A stretch of DNA of 64,000 nt from NCBI RefSeq assembly GCF_000004195.4, contig NC_030681.2:26118482-26182481 (forward strand), in the 5' to 3' direction. This DNA comes from Xenopus tropicalis (Eukaryota; Chordata; Amphibia; Anura; Pipidae). The notes under the pieces are model-generated. The model did no database searches, was not told where the DNA came from, and saw only the letters and a program-made list of their open reading frames with translations. Positions 33,635 to 43,387 of this stretch are shown here, in pieces; position 1 is the stretch's first letter, and every line of letters starts with the position of its first letter. The position numbers and the translations under genes were made by a program.

Positions 33635-36600
33635 ATGGAGGTACCTAAGACACTTGCGCCTAAGATGCCAGACGATCCTCCAACACCCAAACTTGGGGGA
33701 AGGTGCTGCCTAAGAACCAACTGGCTGAGCACTAAAATGTCTGGCGTCTTAGTGCGACTGAAGACATTTAAAACAAGAGTTAGGCAGCGGCTGCTGTCAC
33801 TCTTTAGATCTTCAAGGAGAGAAGATCAACGTGTGGAGCCTGAAACATCTAAAGTAGAGGAACAACACAGGGGTAAGTGGAGCTCAGCTTTTTCTGGCAG
33901 TAATTCTATTTTCAGCTGATAAAATTCATTTTTCATTTATTGGACATATAGCAACCCACTTCCTATCAACTAGCTAGCACAGCCACATATATGCAACTCA
34001 CGTGTTCCTTGTAACCTTGCCTGAGGCCTAGCTGTTGTACATCTGGTCAGTTGTACAATGAAAAAGTCAGTTGTATGTACTGTATGTGATTTCTCTAGCA
34101 AGTTACTAGGATGTGGGTTATAATAATTATATATATATATATAAAGTGAACTAACGTTTCGGCTGTAGCACCAGCCTTTCTCAAAGTTGCACCAACTTTG
34201 AGAAAGGCTGGTGCTACAGCTGAAACATTGGTTCACTTTTTGCATTAAATATTCACTATTGTTGTCCTAAGACCTGTGTGTGTGACTTCCAATTTTTCCT
34301 TATACTGTATATATATATATATAAAATTGATATTGTGCCATGTGGTGTAAATCTTTATGGATTTTGTATTGCGGCCTGTGACATGTCTCTTTGGATACTT
34401 AATGAGCTTCTTTTTTTTTTTTGTTGAAGACCGTTCCCTCAGCTCTACACCTCCGGATGTGTCACTTGATCGGTTTGTATTCCATCAAGAACTTGGTCGT
34501 GGCAGCTACGGAAAAGTAAGTACCACTTCTATCCTTACACGGAGAGTTAGGCCAATATACTGTGGCGCCCAAGGCAAGTATAAATATCTACAGCAAAATA
34601 ACCTTCACAGTGCCACTATACCTTTATCCCATGTCTGGTAGAGTTAGGTGACACATGAAGGGTGGGTGAGACAAGGAGACACATGAAGACTGGGTGAGAC
34701 AAGGAGACACATGAAGGGTGGGTGAGACAAGGAGCCGATATAATGATTAGCTGCTTAATGCTGCTACCACAATAAACATATTCTCTGGGACTGCACTCAA
34801 ACTTTAACAAAGATAGTTGCACCCTGGGCAGGTGCCTTTACTACTTACCCCTAGTTCCAGCCCTGCTGACCAGTCATTGACTTTCCTCTTCTTCTGTTTT
34901 CCAGGTGATGTTGGCACAAGATTCTATCAGCCGGGACCTTGTGGCCATAAAAATCATCAAAAAGAAGGTTCTCCTGCAGGATGAGGTTGATAGAGAAGGT
35001 GCAATGGCAGAGCGTCAGGCACTAGTTCTCGCCTCTGGTGGTGTATATGTGACATCTTTATATGCCACCTTCCAGAGCCCGGTAAGATCATGATTAGTTT
35101 ATATGAACTTTTTGGGGAATCTGTGTCCTAAGTACTGCAGAGCAAGGCAATGGAAGGGAAGGGATAGAGTAATTTGGGTAGATGTGTCCAACTCATGCAG
35201 TCTGGTAGGGGTGGCCTAGTGGTGCACATAAATATGCAGTAATGACAATCTGCTTAGCAAGTTCAGTACCAGTGTTGTAACCTTTGTGCCCCCATGTTTG
35301 ATTTCTTCAACAGGAACATCTTTTCTTTGTCATGCCATATATCAGTGGAGGAACTTTACACCAACGCATGGCAAAGACCCAGTATTTGGAAGCCCACAGC
35401 ATATTGTAAGTACCGAGGGGAACTGGAAAATGAGTTTAGATAATAGAAAAAACAATAGGCTGAATATAATGTCTCCCTCACATACAGCTGGAGTATGTGT
35501 CCTACTGTACATCCGCTCTATTCAAAGGAATAGAACAAAGCTACAGACACACTGTTCCTTAAATGCCTGATTTTTAGCTCTATAGATATGTGGGAAATAC
35601 TGGAGTAAGAAAGCTGAACATTTCTATTAATGCTGCACACGAGTTTAACATTGACATTGGTTCACAAGTAGTTTATGCAAAATAAAGGTATAATGGTCTG
35701 TGAGTGTCCAGATACAGAATTCTGACAGCTAAAGGGACTTATTCACTAATATTACAACATCTGCTATAAATTGCTGTAAGCAACACACGTGTACAGTGTA
35801 GTCAATAGCTTCTGTAAGATACAGGGTGCTGCATTGTTTACCTTGCATTTAACGTATATATGATACACATTCTTTTTGGTAATTCTGGTGTCTCTTTGTT
35901 ATAATTCAGTGTGCGGGATGGCACTAAATCATTTTCTTCTCTTATTCATCAGACTCTGTGCAGCAGAGATTGTCTGTGGGCTGAAGTTTCTGCACCAAAG
36001 GGGCATAGTGCATCGGTAAGTACCACTATCCCATCAATAACCTACATTAGTATATATGTATTTTTCTGTCACATCGAAGAATTTATCCCTTGATCTTCAT
36101 CTCATGTTACTTATGGTTTCTCTCTTTACAGAGACTTAAAGCCAGAAAACATCCTTCTGGACAGTGAGGGTCATGTCCGCATAACAGATTTAGGACTTGC
36201 CCTGCTGAATATGTTCGGGAATCAAACAGCTACCGAATATGGTGGAACCCCACTTTATATTGCCCCTGAGGTAAGAAGAATATTAAATGTTAATTTACTT
36301 CAAAACAGGAAAAAATGCCTTTTTGTATGTATGTGTTTAGTGTAATGCACAAGCACTTATGGCATTAAATGTAACATGGCACAGCCCCCCCCTAAAAACA
36401 GCTTATTGGCCTGTGTATGAGGCCCACTAATCAGCCTGTCCAACCAATATTTGACCAGATTTCAATTGGTTATGTCTGAATATGCAGTTTGTCCAAGACC
36501 ATATTGGTGCATTTATGTTATCCTCATCTGAGCAATATCCATAAATCCCACAGTATGATCTGATTTTTGGCATCAAGGCCAGTAAACAGCCTAATGTGGC

Positions 36601-37929
36601 CCAGCATGTTTGTGGCCACATTGGGCTGAGATCCTCTGGTTTGCTCTCCTTACACATAACCCCGTCTGAATAAACTGAATGAAATATATAGTAAGGCACA
36701 TTTTCTGTTCCTTTGGCAGATGCAGGAAGGGAAGCCGTACAACGCTTCAGTTGATTGGTGGGCACTTGGGGTTATCCTTTACCAGATGGCCTTTAGTGCC
36801 CACCCATTCAACACCCAGGAAATAAAGGAGCTGTTGAATAAAAAGGAGAAAAAACTGCAGTTTGTGTCATCCGTTCTGCATAATGACCCAGAGTTTCCTG
36901 ACTGGGTCAACTGTAACATCAAGGACCTTATCAGACAGGTGTGTATGGGAGTTAAATAGTTGGATGGAAGATTTACAATATATATTTGTCCAAAGTAACA
37001 AAGCAGATGTTTGCCTTCAAAGACAAAGAAATACTAGCTGCCCTTTCTTACTGCCCAAAATCAGCCCTTTATGAGCCTGTAAGAGAATCATACAGCAGTA
37101 ATAGGGGTATAAAGAATGATAGCCAGGTCATATATGATACTGGGCTGTTTTTAACATTTTCTATTATATAGTCCCTATATATTCCACTATACTTGGAAGA
37201 GTTTTCCCAGTAAGATTTTATATATTTTAGAAAAATGTCATTCTTTGGAGGGAGTCTCCCCACACCTGCCCGTAAGTGTTGCAGAAGGATCCTTAGAAAA
37301 CCATTAAACAGGAATATGCATATCCACATGTCATGCCATGTATGGTTTGTGTGACTGTGCCCAATGAGAAATAATAAATTATATATATATTATATCATTG
37401 ATTGTTGGTCATATGTTTCAGATATTTAGGTCTCAACTTTCATTTCTTTTTACAGCTCCTTTGTAAAGATCCTTCCCAGCGCATTGGCTGTGATGATTCC
37501 ATTTACCATCATCCATTTTTTAGTGGAATCGACTGGCCAGCAGTGCAGAGTGGTGAAGCTGAGCCCCCATTCCCACCAGTAAGTACTGAAGTAGAATTCT
37601 AATCAATTCCTGGGTTCCAATGTGTGTAGCAGCTCATAATGAGCACTGAGAAGGCAGGGGTTCTATTTAGCAGAGAGATATATGAGAGATTCTTGTGTTA
37701 ATGTGGGTATAACACTGATGTGCCAGGTGCATTAGGAGATTTTAATAAAATGTTGATGTGATATTTTCGTTTGGAAGTTGAATACATTCTCTAATTTACT
37801 TTTCTCCTTCCATATGAGAACCCTGTGTTATCGATGGAAGACCTGGAGACCATCTGTCCAGAAGACCAAGATCTCTTCCAGGGCTTTTCCTTCCTGAATG
37901 CAGATTGGAAGAAAATCCAGCCTCACTAA
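33635..37929 (+). CDS. PKC-like AGC serine/threonine kinase, 415 residues, nine coding exons
   Basis: Coding exons are 33635-33872, 34430-34515, 34905-35081, 35314-35405, 35953-36015, 36132-36270, 36720-36938, 37456-37578 and 37819-37929. All introns are GT-AG and phases fit, giving 1,248 bp with stop TAA. Residues 1-92 are a basic, cysteine-containing leader ([23 protein letters not shown]) without C1 or C2 domains. The kinase domain starts near residue 94: glycine loop GRGSYGKV (102-109), ATP-binding lysine K124 in VAIK, helix-C glutamate E144, HRDLKPEN (218-225) with catalytic D220, DLG instead of DFG (238-240) and APE (263-265). E254 occupies the place of the activation-loop threonine of PKCs. 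[12 protein letters not shown] is typical of AGC kinases. The C-tail is short and ends with FQGFSF (399-404), a PKC-type hydrophobic motif with phosphorylatable S403. The ATG has a good Kozak context (CACCATGG). It best fits the PKC-delta/theta-like kinases that are numerous in Xenopus. The substrate is unknown and I would not assign a symbol. Confidence 0.93.
34144..34239. mobile_element. Palindromic MITE in kinase intron 1
   Basis: Arms AGTGAACTAACGTTTCGGCT and AGCTGAAACATTGGTTCACT flank a 3-nt loop near 34190. Arm length is about 46 bp with few mismatches. AT dinucleotide runs border the region at 34128-34142 and 34308-34322. GAAACGTT-type cores also occur in the hairpins at 5774 and 38041. 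Confidence 0.8.
34651..34734. repeat. 28-bp tandem repeat, three units, kinase intron 2
   Basis: Units beginning ACACATGAAG start at 34651, 34679 and 34707. A hAT-like right end, CCCCTAGTTCCAGCCCTG, follows near 34848-34865, close to the exon 3 acceptor. It is not coding. Confidence 0.9.
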
Positions 37930-38040
37930 TCTGCACCGGCCAGAGACACCTCAACACCGTCTCTGAGAGCACTGTCTGCTCCCAAATTACAATGTGAGCT
38001 TCAACATCTGCTCACATTGATATAGAATTAAGCCTAAAAC

Positions 38041-38219
38041 AACTGGACTTTTTTGAGTTTATCTTGGAAACGTTTCACCACTCATCCGAGTGGCTTCTTC
38101 AGTTTGAATGAACTGAAGGGTTTAAGTGCCGGGGAATTCCCTACCAGTCATTTGAACTGAAGAAGCCACTTGGATGAGTTGGTGAAACGTTTCCAAGATA
38201 AACTCAGAAATTTCCAGTT
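38041..38219. mobile_element. Inverted-repeat MITE in the kinase 3' UTR
   Basis: Arms at 38041-38104 and 38155-38219 pair over about 64 bp: AACTGGACTTTTTTGAGTTT with its complement, and through GAAACGTTTC and GAAGAAGCCACT. The loop is about 50 bp. If transcription runs to the signal at 38463, the hairpin lies within the mRNA. A relative of the right arm family occurs at 30009-30073. Confidence 0.8.
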
Positions 38220-38462
38220 TAATTCTACTACAAGGCAGCCATCGGGGGGTGGGGTAGGGGCATAGGGGCCCGTTTGTCATCCTTGGGCCCCACAATAACA
38301 TCTGGTCCCCGATGGCTAGCCTCTTCAACAACTAAGGAAAGAAATATGGAATTCAGAAAACACTTGCCACAGCATGGAAGTGCATCTGATGCTAAATCAA
38401 ATCAAAAAGAAGACTGGCAAAAATTACATATTTTTTCTTTTTGTAAAGAGGCACATTTATAC

Positions 38463-38468
38463 AATAAA
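38463..38468 (+). terminator. Candidate polyadenylation signal of the kinase gene
   Basis: AATAAA lies 534 bp after the stop codon and is followed by TGTTTCATTGTTGAATGACA and a GT-containing stretch. It is the first canonical signal downstream of the stop. The actual cleavage site is not shown by sequence. Confidence 0.5.
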
Positions 38469-38579
38469 TGTTTCATTGTTGAATGACATTGACTCTGTTT
38501 GCTTATTAGAAATACAGGGAAAGGTTGGTGGAACAGGGAAGGGGAACAGGAATTTTGGTTTGATGAAACAACAGAGAAA

Positions 38580-39060
38580 TTATGGGGGCATTTATTAACC
38601 AGCTTTTTGGGGTCAGGTTTTTGACGCAAAAATGTCTCAAACCCCTAAAAAGTTGTGGGGAATTGAGATTTGAGATTTATGTTGTGGTTGTTTAAGCGAC
38701 AATTCTAAATCTGAAAACTCTCAGCCTAGAACCAGTTGAGATCATGAAGAAGTCATTGGTATATGTCCCTTCCCTGGAAAATTGGTTTTTGCTTCGAATG
38801 TTTCGAGTTTTTCAGATTTTTGACACAGGTTTTTGTGCAACTATTCAAACATTTCTGTGACTTTTTCCCGCACATGCTTTTTTAACTTTTTTTTTTCTTT
38901 ACTTAAATTTTTGATAAATGTCTGACATTTGTAGAAACAAGTTTATTTATGGGTTAAAAAAAAAACCAAGATAAATTAGAAGACAAAACTTGTAAAATGT
39001 TCCTTTCTAAAGAGATCTGCAGGAAAAATCATGTTCATGTAGGTTTCCCTATTTGGATAT
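38580..39060. repeat. MITE fragment and AT-rich DNA
   Basis: GGGGGCATTTATTAACCAGC at 38583 resembles the GGGGCACATTTACTTA terminus. An inverted partner may lie near 38920-38945 (ATAAATGTCTGACATTTG, TTTATTTATGGG). No gene is seen here. Confidence 0.35.
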
Positions 39061-40559
39061 ACAGGTATGGGGCCTCTTATCCAGAATGTGTGGGACCTGG
39101 GGTTTTCCGGATAAGGGGTCTTTCCATAATTTAGATCTCCATACCCTAAGTCTGCCAAAAAATAATTTCAACATTGATTAAACCCTATAGGATTATTTTG
39201 CATCCAATAAGGATTCATTGGGCCTGATTCACTAAAGAGCGATAAAAATTATCGCACGCTTTTTTGCGTTAAAAATCGCAAAATAATTTGCGCACGATTC
39301 GCCATAGTATTATCGCGTGAGAAAAATCGCCATTTTCGCATGGGTTATTTCTCGCACTAGTTTTACCGCATGCGTTTATTTCCGCGCTGAAAAGAATACG
39401 ATCGCATGATTCACCATAACTTTTGCGCACTAAATATCGCATTCGGCTATGCGAAAATTAACACCTACTACAGGCAGGCGAAAAATTATACAAAAGTACA
39501 GTAAATGATTTTTTGCAATAAAATATGGACTTACAGTGTTATTTATTCAAGTCTGTGTTTCCCCTAGAGTGACGCAGCCGCCAGTTTGCAGCGAAATGTT
39601 CATTTTTAATACAGTAATTTTCTGCAAGTATTGGCGTGTATGGCTAACATGGCGTGCGTTCATTTGCGCGACTATTTATATTTGGCTACAAGTGATGAAA
39701 TGCTTCGCCAGGCATGGATTCGCAGCATGGATTCGCGGCGGATTTTTTCATGCGTTTCGCAAAACAATCTGCCAAACGCATGAAAAAATTCACCACGCAA
39801 AAATTTACCGCACATACAAAAATTGATACAAGCGTCAAAAAATAATAGTCACAGCAACAATTTTTTTTGCCCGCACAACATTTTTGCCGTTTCGTGGATC
39901 TTTCGAAAGATTTGCTAATTTTTCACTAAAGATAACCAGAACACATTTGCTCATCACTAGTGGCTACTATTTATAAGCATCTACTATTTATATGCTACCA
40001 TTTATATGCTACCATTTATATGTGGCTAATATTTATATACACCATTTATATGCGGCGACAATTTTTATACACTATTTCTATGCTACCATTCATATGCGGC
40101 GTACCAGCAAATACCGCATTGAAATAGTCTTCGCGAGTTAAATAACGCATGCAATATCGCACGTAAAAAAGCGCGAGTATGCTTATAGTGAATCATGCGA
40201 AAAATCGCCAAAATTAAGACGCGGTAAAAATTTTAGCGCACAATAAAAATAGCGCACGTTTTATCGCCCTTTAGTGACTCAGGCCCATTATATGTTAGTT
40301 GGAATCAAGTACAGGTATGGAATCCCTTATCCGGAAACCCGTTATCCAGAAAGTTCGGAATTAAGGAAAGGCCATCTCCCATAGACTCCATGATTTCCTT
40401 TTTCTCTGTAATAATAAAACAGTACCTTGTACTTGATCCCAACAAACATATTATTAATCCTTATTGGAGGCAAAACAATCCTATTAGGTTTATTTAATGT
40501 TTAAATGATTTTACGCAGGCTTTAGGTATGGAGATCCAAATTATGGAACGATCCCTGTA
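39061..40559. mobile_element. Inverted pair of GGTATGGG-type TIR repeats, one split
   Basis: ACAGGTATGGGGCCTCTTAT at 39062 begins one copy, which is interrupted at 39219 and resumes at 40290 with ATATGTTAGTTGGAATCAAG. A second copy in the opposite orientation runs from ACAGGTATGGAATCCCTTAT at 40312 to about 40559. The same family is found at 25796 and 41513. Confidence 0.6.
39220..40286. mobile_element. 1067-bp palindromic element with ATT duplication
   Basis: The ends are GGGCCTGATTCACTAAAGAG and CTTTAGTGACTCAGGCCC, flanked by ATT at 39217-39219 and 40287-40289. The host repeat read across the gap gives GGATTCATTATATG, close to the uninterrupted family sequence GGATTAATTATATC. Both halves are rich in ATCGC and GCGAT words. 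Inside, 39700-39960 resembles the GATGAGC-ended MITE, and 39960-40100 is an irregular repeat built on CTACCATTTATATG. Confidence 0.75.
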
Positions 40560-40649
40560 ACATACTGAGTTAAGATAAAGGTGAACCACCCCTTTAATAC
40601 GCACCCGTACTTGATATCTGTAGTGTAAGACCCTTTGTAACCAACTCAC

Positions 40650-40850
40650 CTTCACTAAGAAATGTACCGCTAAGATCAAGTGTCTCAATAGATGATTTAA
40701 CCAGTGCCCCTGGCACTTTCAGAGCAAAGGAGAAAACACTGAGGTCCCCAGAGGGGCTCTTCCCAAGCTCTGTGTAAGATAAGTTAAGAAACACCAAACT
40801 AGGACAATAACTAAAGGCAAAATCTTGAATTTGGGAAATTCTTTTTTTTT
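40650..40850 (-). pseudogene. LRR-coding exon remnant
   Basis: The minus strand encodes IQDFAFSYCPSLVFLNLS and, after about 30 residues, SSIETLDLSGTFLSEG. These match the leucine-rich-repeat pattern (LxxLxLSxxxL) of Toll-like and related receptors. The frame ends at a consensus donor, GAAG|GTGAGT, with the exon boundary at 40650. Towards 40850 the LRR sequence runs into MITE-like sequence (GACGCGCAATTAATTTTTTC), so the exon is cut or its acceptor is at about 40811 (TTTGCCTTTAG). No sister exons are recognised nearby. The parent gene is unknown. Confidence 0.5.
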
Positions 40851-41052
40851 GACGCGCAATTAATTTTTTCATGCAGAATTTTCACTGGAGATTCGCAAAA
40901 TAATTTGCCAATGGCGAAACACAGAAATTCACTGCAAATCCATGCCTGGCGAAAATCATCACTAGCAGGTAAATGTAGCCAATATCTGCCAAAAATGCGT
41001 ATTTTGGCAGATACCGGCTACATGTGCCTGCCCCCGAGCGTATTCAATGCTA

Positions 41053-43071
41053 TCCTGCATGTTGTCTGGAAGGCTATTACTCAGCTTTATTAAATCACCT
41101 GCTTTGTAGCACTGGCTGTACTCTCTTTTGAGTCTAACTGTTCCTGATATGATGGACGAGGCACCCACATTTAATGTTGCAATCATTCCCAGGCTGAAGG
41201 AGCCCCAGCACATAAAGCTTTGCTTATAAAATAAAGTGCTGAAAGATTCAGAGCATAAACATGATTAAGTAGAAATGACATAGAATATTAATGTCCCTAC
41301 TTATTTCTACATAATCACTTGAGTTTCAGTTTGAAAAAGGGCAGGTTGAACCTTTAATGTCCTGTGTTGACATGAAGGTCCAGTCAGTTAGTTTTCCTGT
41401 TAATTCCAGCTTCAAGGGCCAATATCCAGCAGAGTGCAAGCTCTTTTGCTTGTTTCTATGTTTATAAGCATAGTGACAGGACCAGACTGTGACCAAACAC
41501 CAAATATATACAGTTATGGGACCTGTTATCCAGAATGCTCAGGACCTAGATATAGGCTCTTTCTGTAGTTTGGATTTCCATACCTTAAGTCTACTAATAA
41601 ATCATTTATACATTAATTAAACACAATAAGATTGTTTTGCCTATAATAAGGATTAATTATATCTTAGTTGGGATCAAGTACAAGGTACATGTAGGGGACC
41701 CATTATCCAGAATGCTCGGGACCTGGGGTTTTCCGGATAAGGGGTCTTTTCATACTTCGGATCTCCTATCTTAAGTCTACTAAAAAATTGTTTAAACAGT
41801 AATTAAACCCAATAGGAAGTACATGGTGCTGTTTTATTATTACGGAGAAAAAGAAAGCACTTTTTAAAAATGTGAATTATTTGATTGAAATGGAGTCTAT
41901 GGGAGATGGCCTTTCCGTAATTTGGAACTTTCTGGATAATGGGTTTCCAGATAAGGGGTCCGATACCTGTACTGTTTCATTATTACAGAGAAAAAGGAAA
42001 TCACTTTTAAAAATGTGAATTTTTTGCTTATAATGGAGTTTGGATGGAGATGGCCTTCCTGTAATTTAGAGCTTTCTGGAAAACTGGTTTCCAGATAATA
42101 GGTCCTATACCTGTACATATGTTTACATATATGGAAAGGATTGAAACAAGATTGTGATTGCGGATTACAGTCATTTTTTCCAATTTTTTAATTAATATAT
42201 GGTGAAAAGTTGTTTTACTCTTTCTTTCATTATGCAAAAGAAATTGAAGGGTAAAGTTCCCCTTTAAAGAAGCCCAGTTAATACCAAGGTTTTAAGCAAA
42301 TAGCTTAGTATTCAACCTGTGATTGCCATATACAGTATATTTATAGACTGAGCTACAAGCTGTAAATATAGTCATATGCATATTTCTGGAAAGCAGCTTA
42401 TTTAATGGATCCGAAATGCTGGCTGACATGAAGCACTACATTGCAGCAGGTTATAAAAGATGAATAAGGATGCGGAACGCTTGTTTCAGATGCATGGAAA
42501 ATCAAATGTGCAGTAAGACGCTCCGTTCGTATAGAATAAATATTTCAAACTTTGACTTAAATGCTTCAAAGTGCTGCTTTTCATTTTGATGCTCCATGAA
42601 ATAATTGCCTTGCTTCCGAAGTCTTCCATGTTTTCACGATGTCATTAGGCATCCGGGTTTGCTTGTATTTATGTCACAGAGGGCATTCGGTGCGCTTTGC
42701 TGCACTTGGTGTTACATGACAGCACCCAGTAAGCCCTGTGCCTACAGAATGTCATAGTAAGTAGTGATGAGCAAAATTTTTCAGCAGGCATGGATTTAAG
42801 GTGAATTTCTGCATTTCACCATTGACAGATTGTTTTGTGAAACTGGCGCAAAATGTGCAGTGGAAAAATTTGGTGCGTCATTTTTTGATGCGTGTGCCAA
42901 TTTTTTTTCCGGGGCGCAACAAAAACAAGTCATGCATGGTTGAGCGTCAAAAAAATAGTTGCTCGTGTGCGTCATTTTATTGGTGTGTGCAACAATTTCT
43001 TTGCCGTTCAACATCTTCTGCATTGCGCAAATTTTTTGCCATTTTGCAAATTTTTATACAAAGCAAAATGG
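41053..43071 (+). repeat. 2-kb duplication, copy 2
   Basis: Direct repeat of 25339-27325, with offset 15,714 at the left and 15,746 at the right. Differences include G at 25454 against A here (a Gly/Arg change in the shared short frame), a shortened segment near 41815 and an extra segment near 41980-42065. Copy 2 keeps going into the complete right end of the GATGAGC MITE, whereas copy 1 stops short. Confidence 0.93.
41513..42117. mobile_element. Copies of the GGTATGGG-type TIR repeat in duplication copy 2
   Basis: These correspond to the 25796-26390 set. TTATGGGACCTGTTATCCAG opens at 41514, and CCTATACCTGTACATATG closes near 42110. The region between holds an additional unit with TTTCATTATTACAGAGAAAA that is absent from copy 1. 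Confidence 0.6.
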
Positions 43072-43091
43072 GACAGATTGGCTCATCACTA
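42762..43091. mobile_element. Complete GATGAGC-ended MITE
   Basis: TAGTGATGAGC at 42762 and GCTCATCACTA at 43081-43091 are perfect inverted ends. The interior contains TTTGGTGCGTCATTTTTTGA and related GTGCG words. Open frames across it (for example 42801-43160) are incidental and exist in the duplicate as well. Confidence 0.8.
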
Positions 43092-43256
43092 AAAGTAAGC
43101 TTGCTGGCACAATATTTAGCATTGCTGAGGGTTTGGGTACAATCTTTGTGTAGTAAGTAAGTGTGTTCTCCTAATGGGATTGGTTTCTACCCAGAGCCCA
43201 GAAATATAATTGTTGGTTAAATAGTTAATGGAGCCGTGCATGTTAGTGTAGGGACA

Positions 43257-43387
43257 GTATGTGGGACATTTATTAATGCACGAACGCTCAGAGCATATTT
43301 TCGTCTACTTTATTTGTACTTTGCGACAAAATTTGTGAAACAAAATTGTATTGTCGTGCCGAGTACGAAAGTTTCAGATTCATTCAA
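43257..43387 (+). mobile_element. Left half of the palindromic MITE that hosts the satellite
   Basis: GTGGGACATTTATTAATGCA resembles the GGGGCACATTTACTTA terminus of the element at 4520. The following GAACGCTCAGAGCATATTTT, TTGCGACAAAATTTGTGAAA and GTACGAAAGTTTCAG have the same TTCG and CGAAA character. ATTCATTCAAGCTTCGGTAT at 43379 matches 4741 except for one base. The right half would be expected beyond the window, past the array. Confidence 0.65.

Noticed and set aside
36427..36765. 112-codon minus-strand frame
   Set aside because: It lies across kinase intron 6 and exon 7 on the opposite strand, with no motif.
42801..43160. Cysteine/phenylalanine-rich 119-codon frame shared with 27049-27390
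   Set aside because: The shared frame is inside the GATGAGC MITE and the 2-kb duplication. The two copies differ by frame-changing indels.
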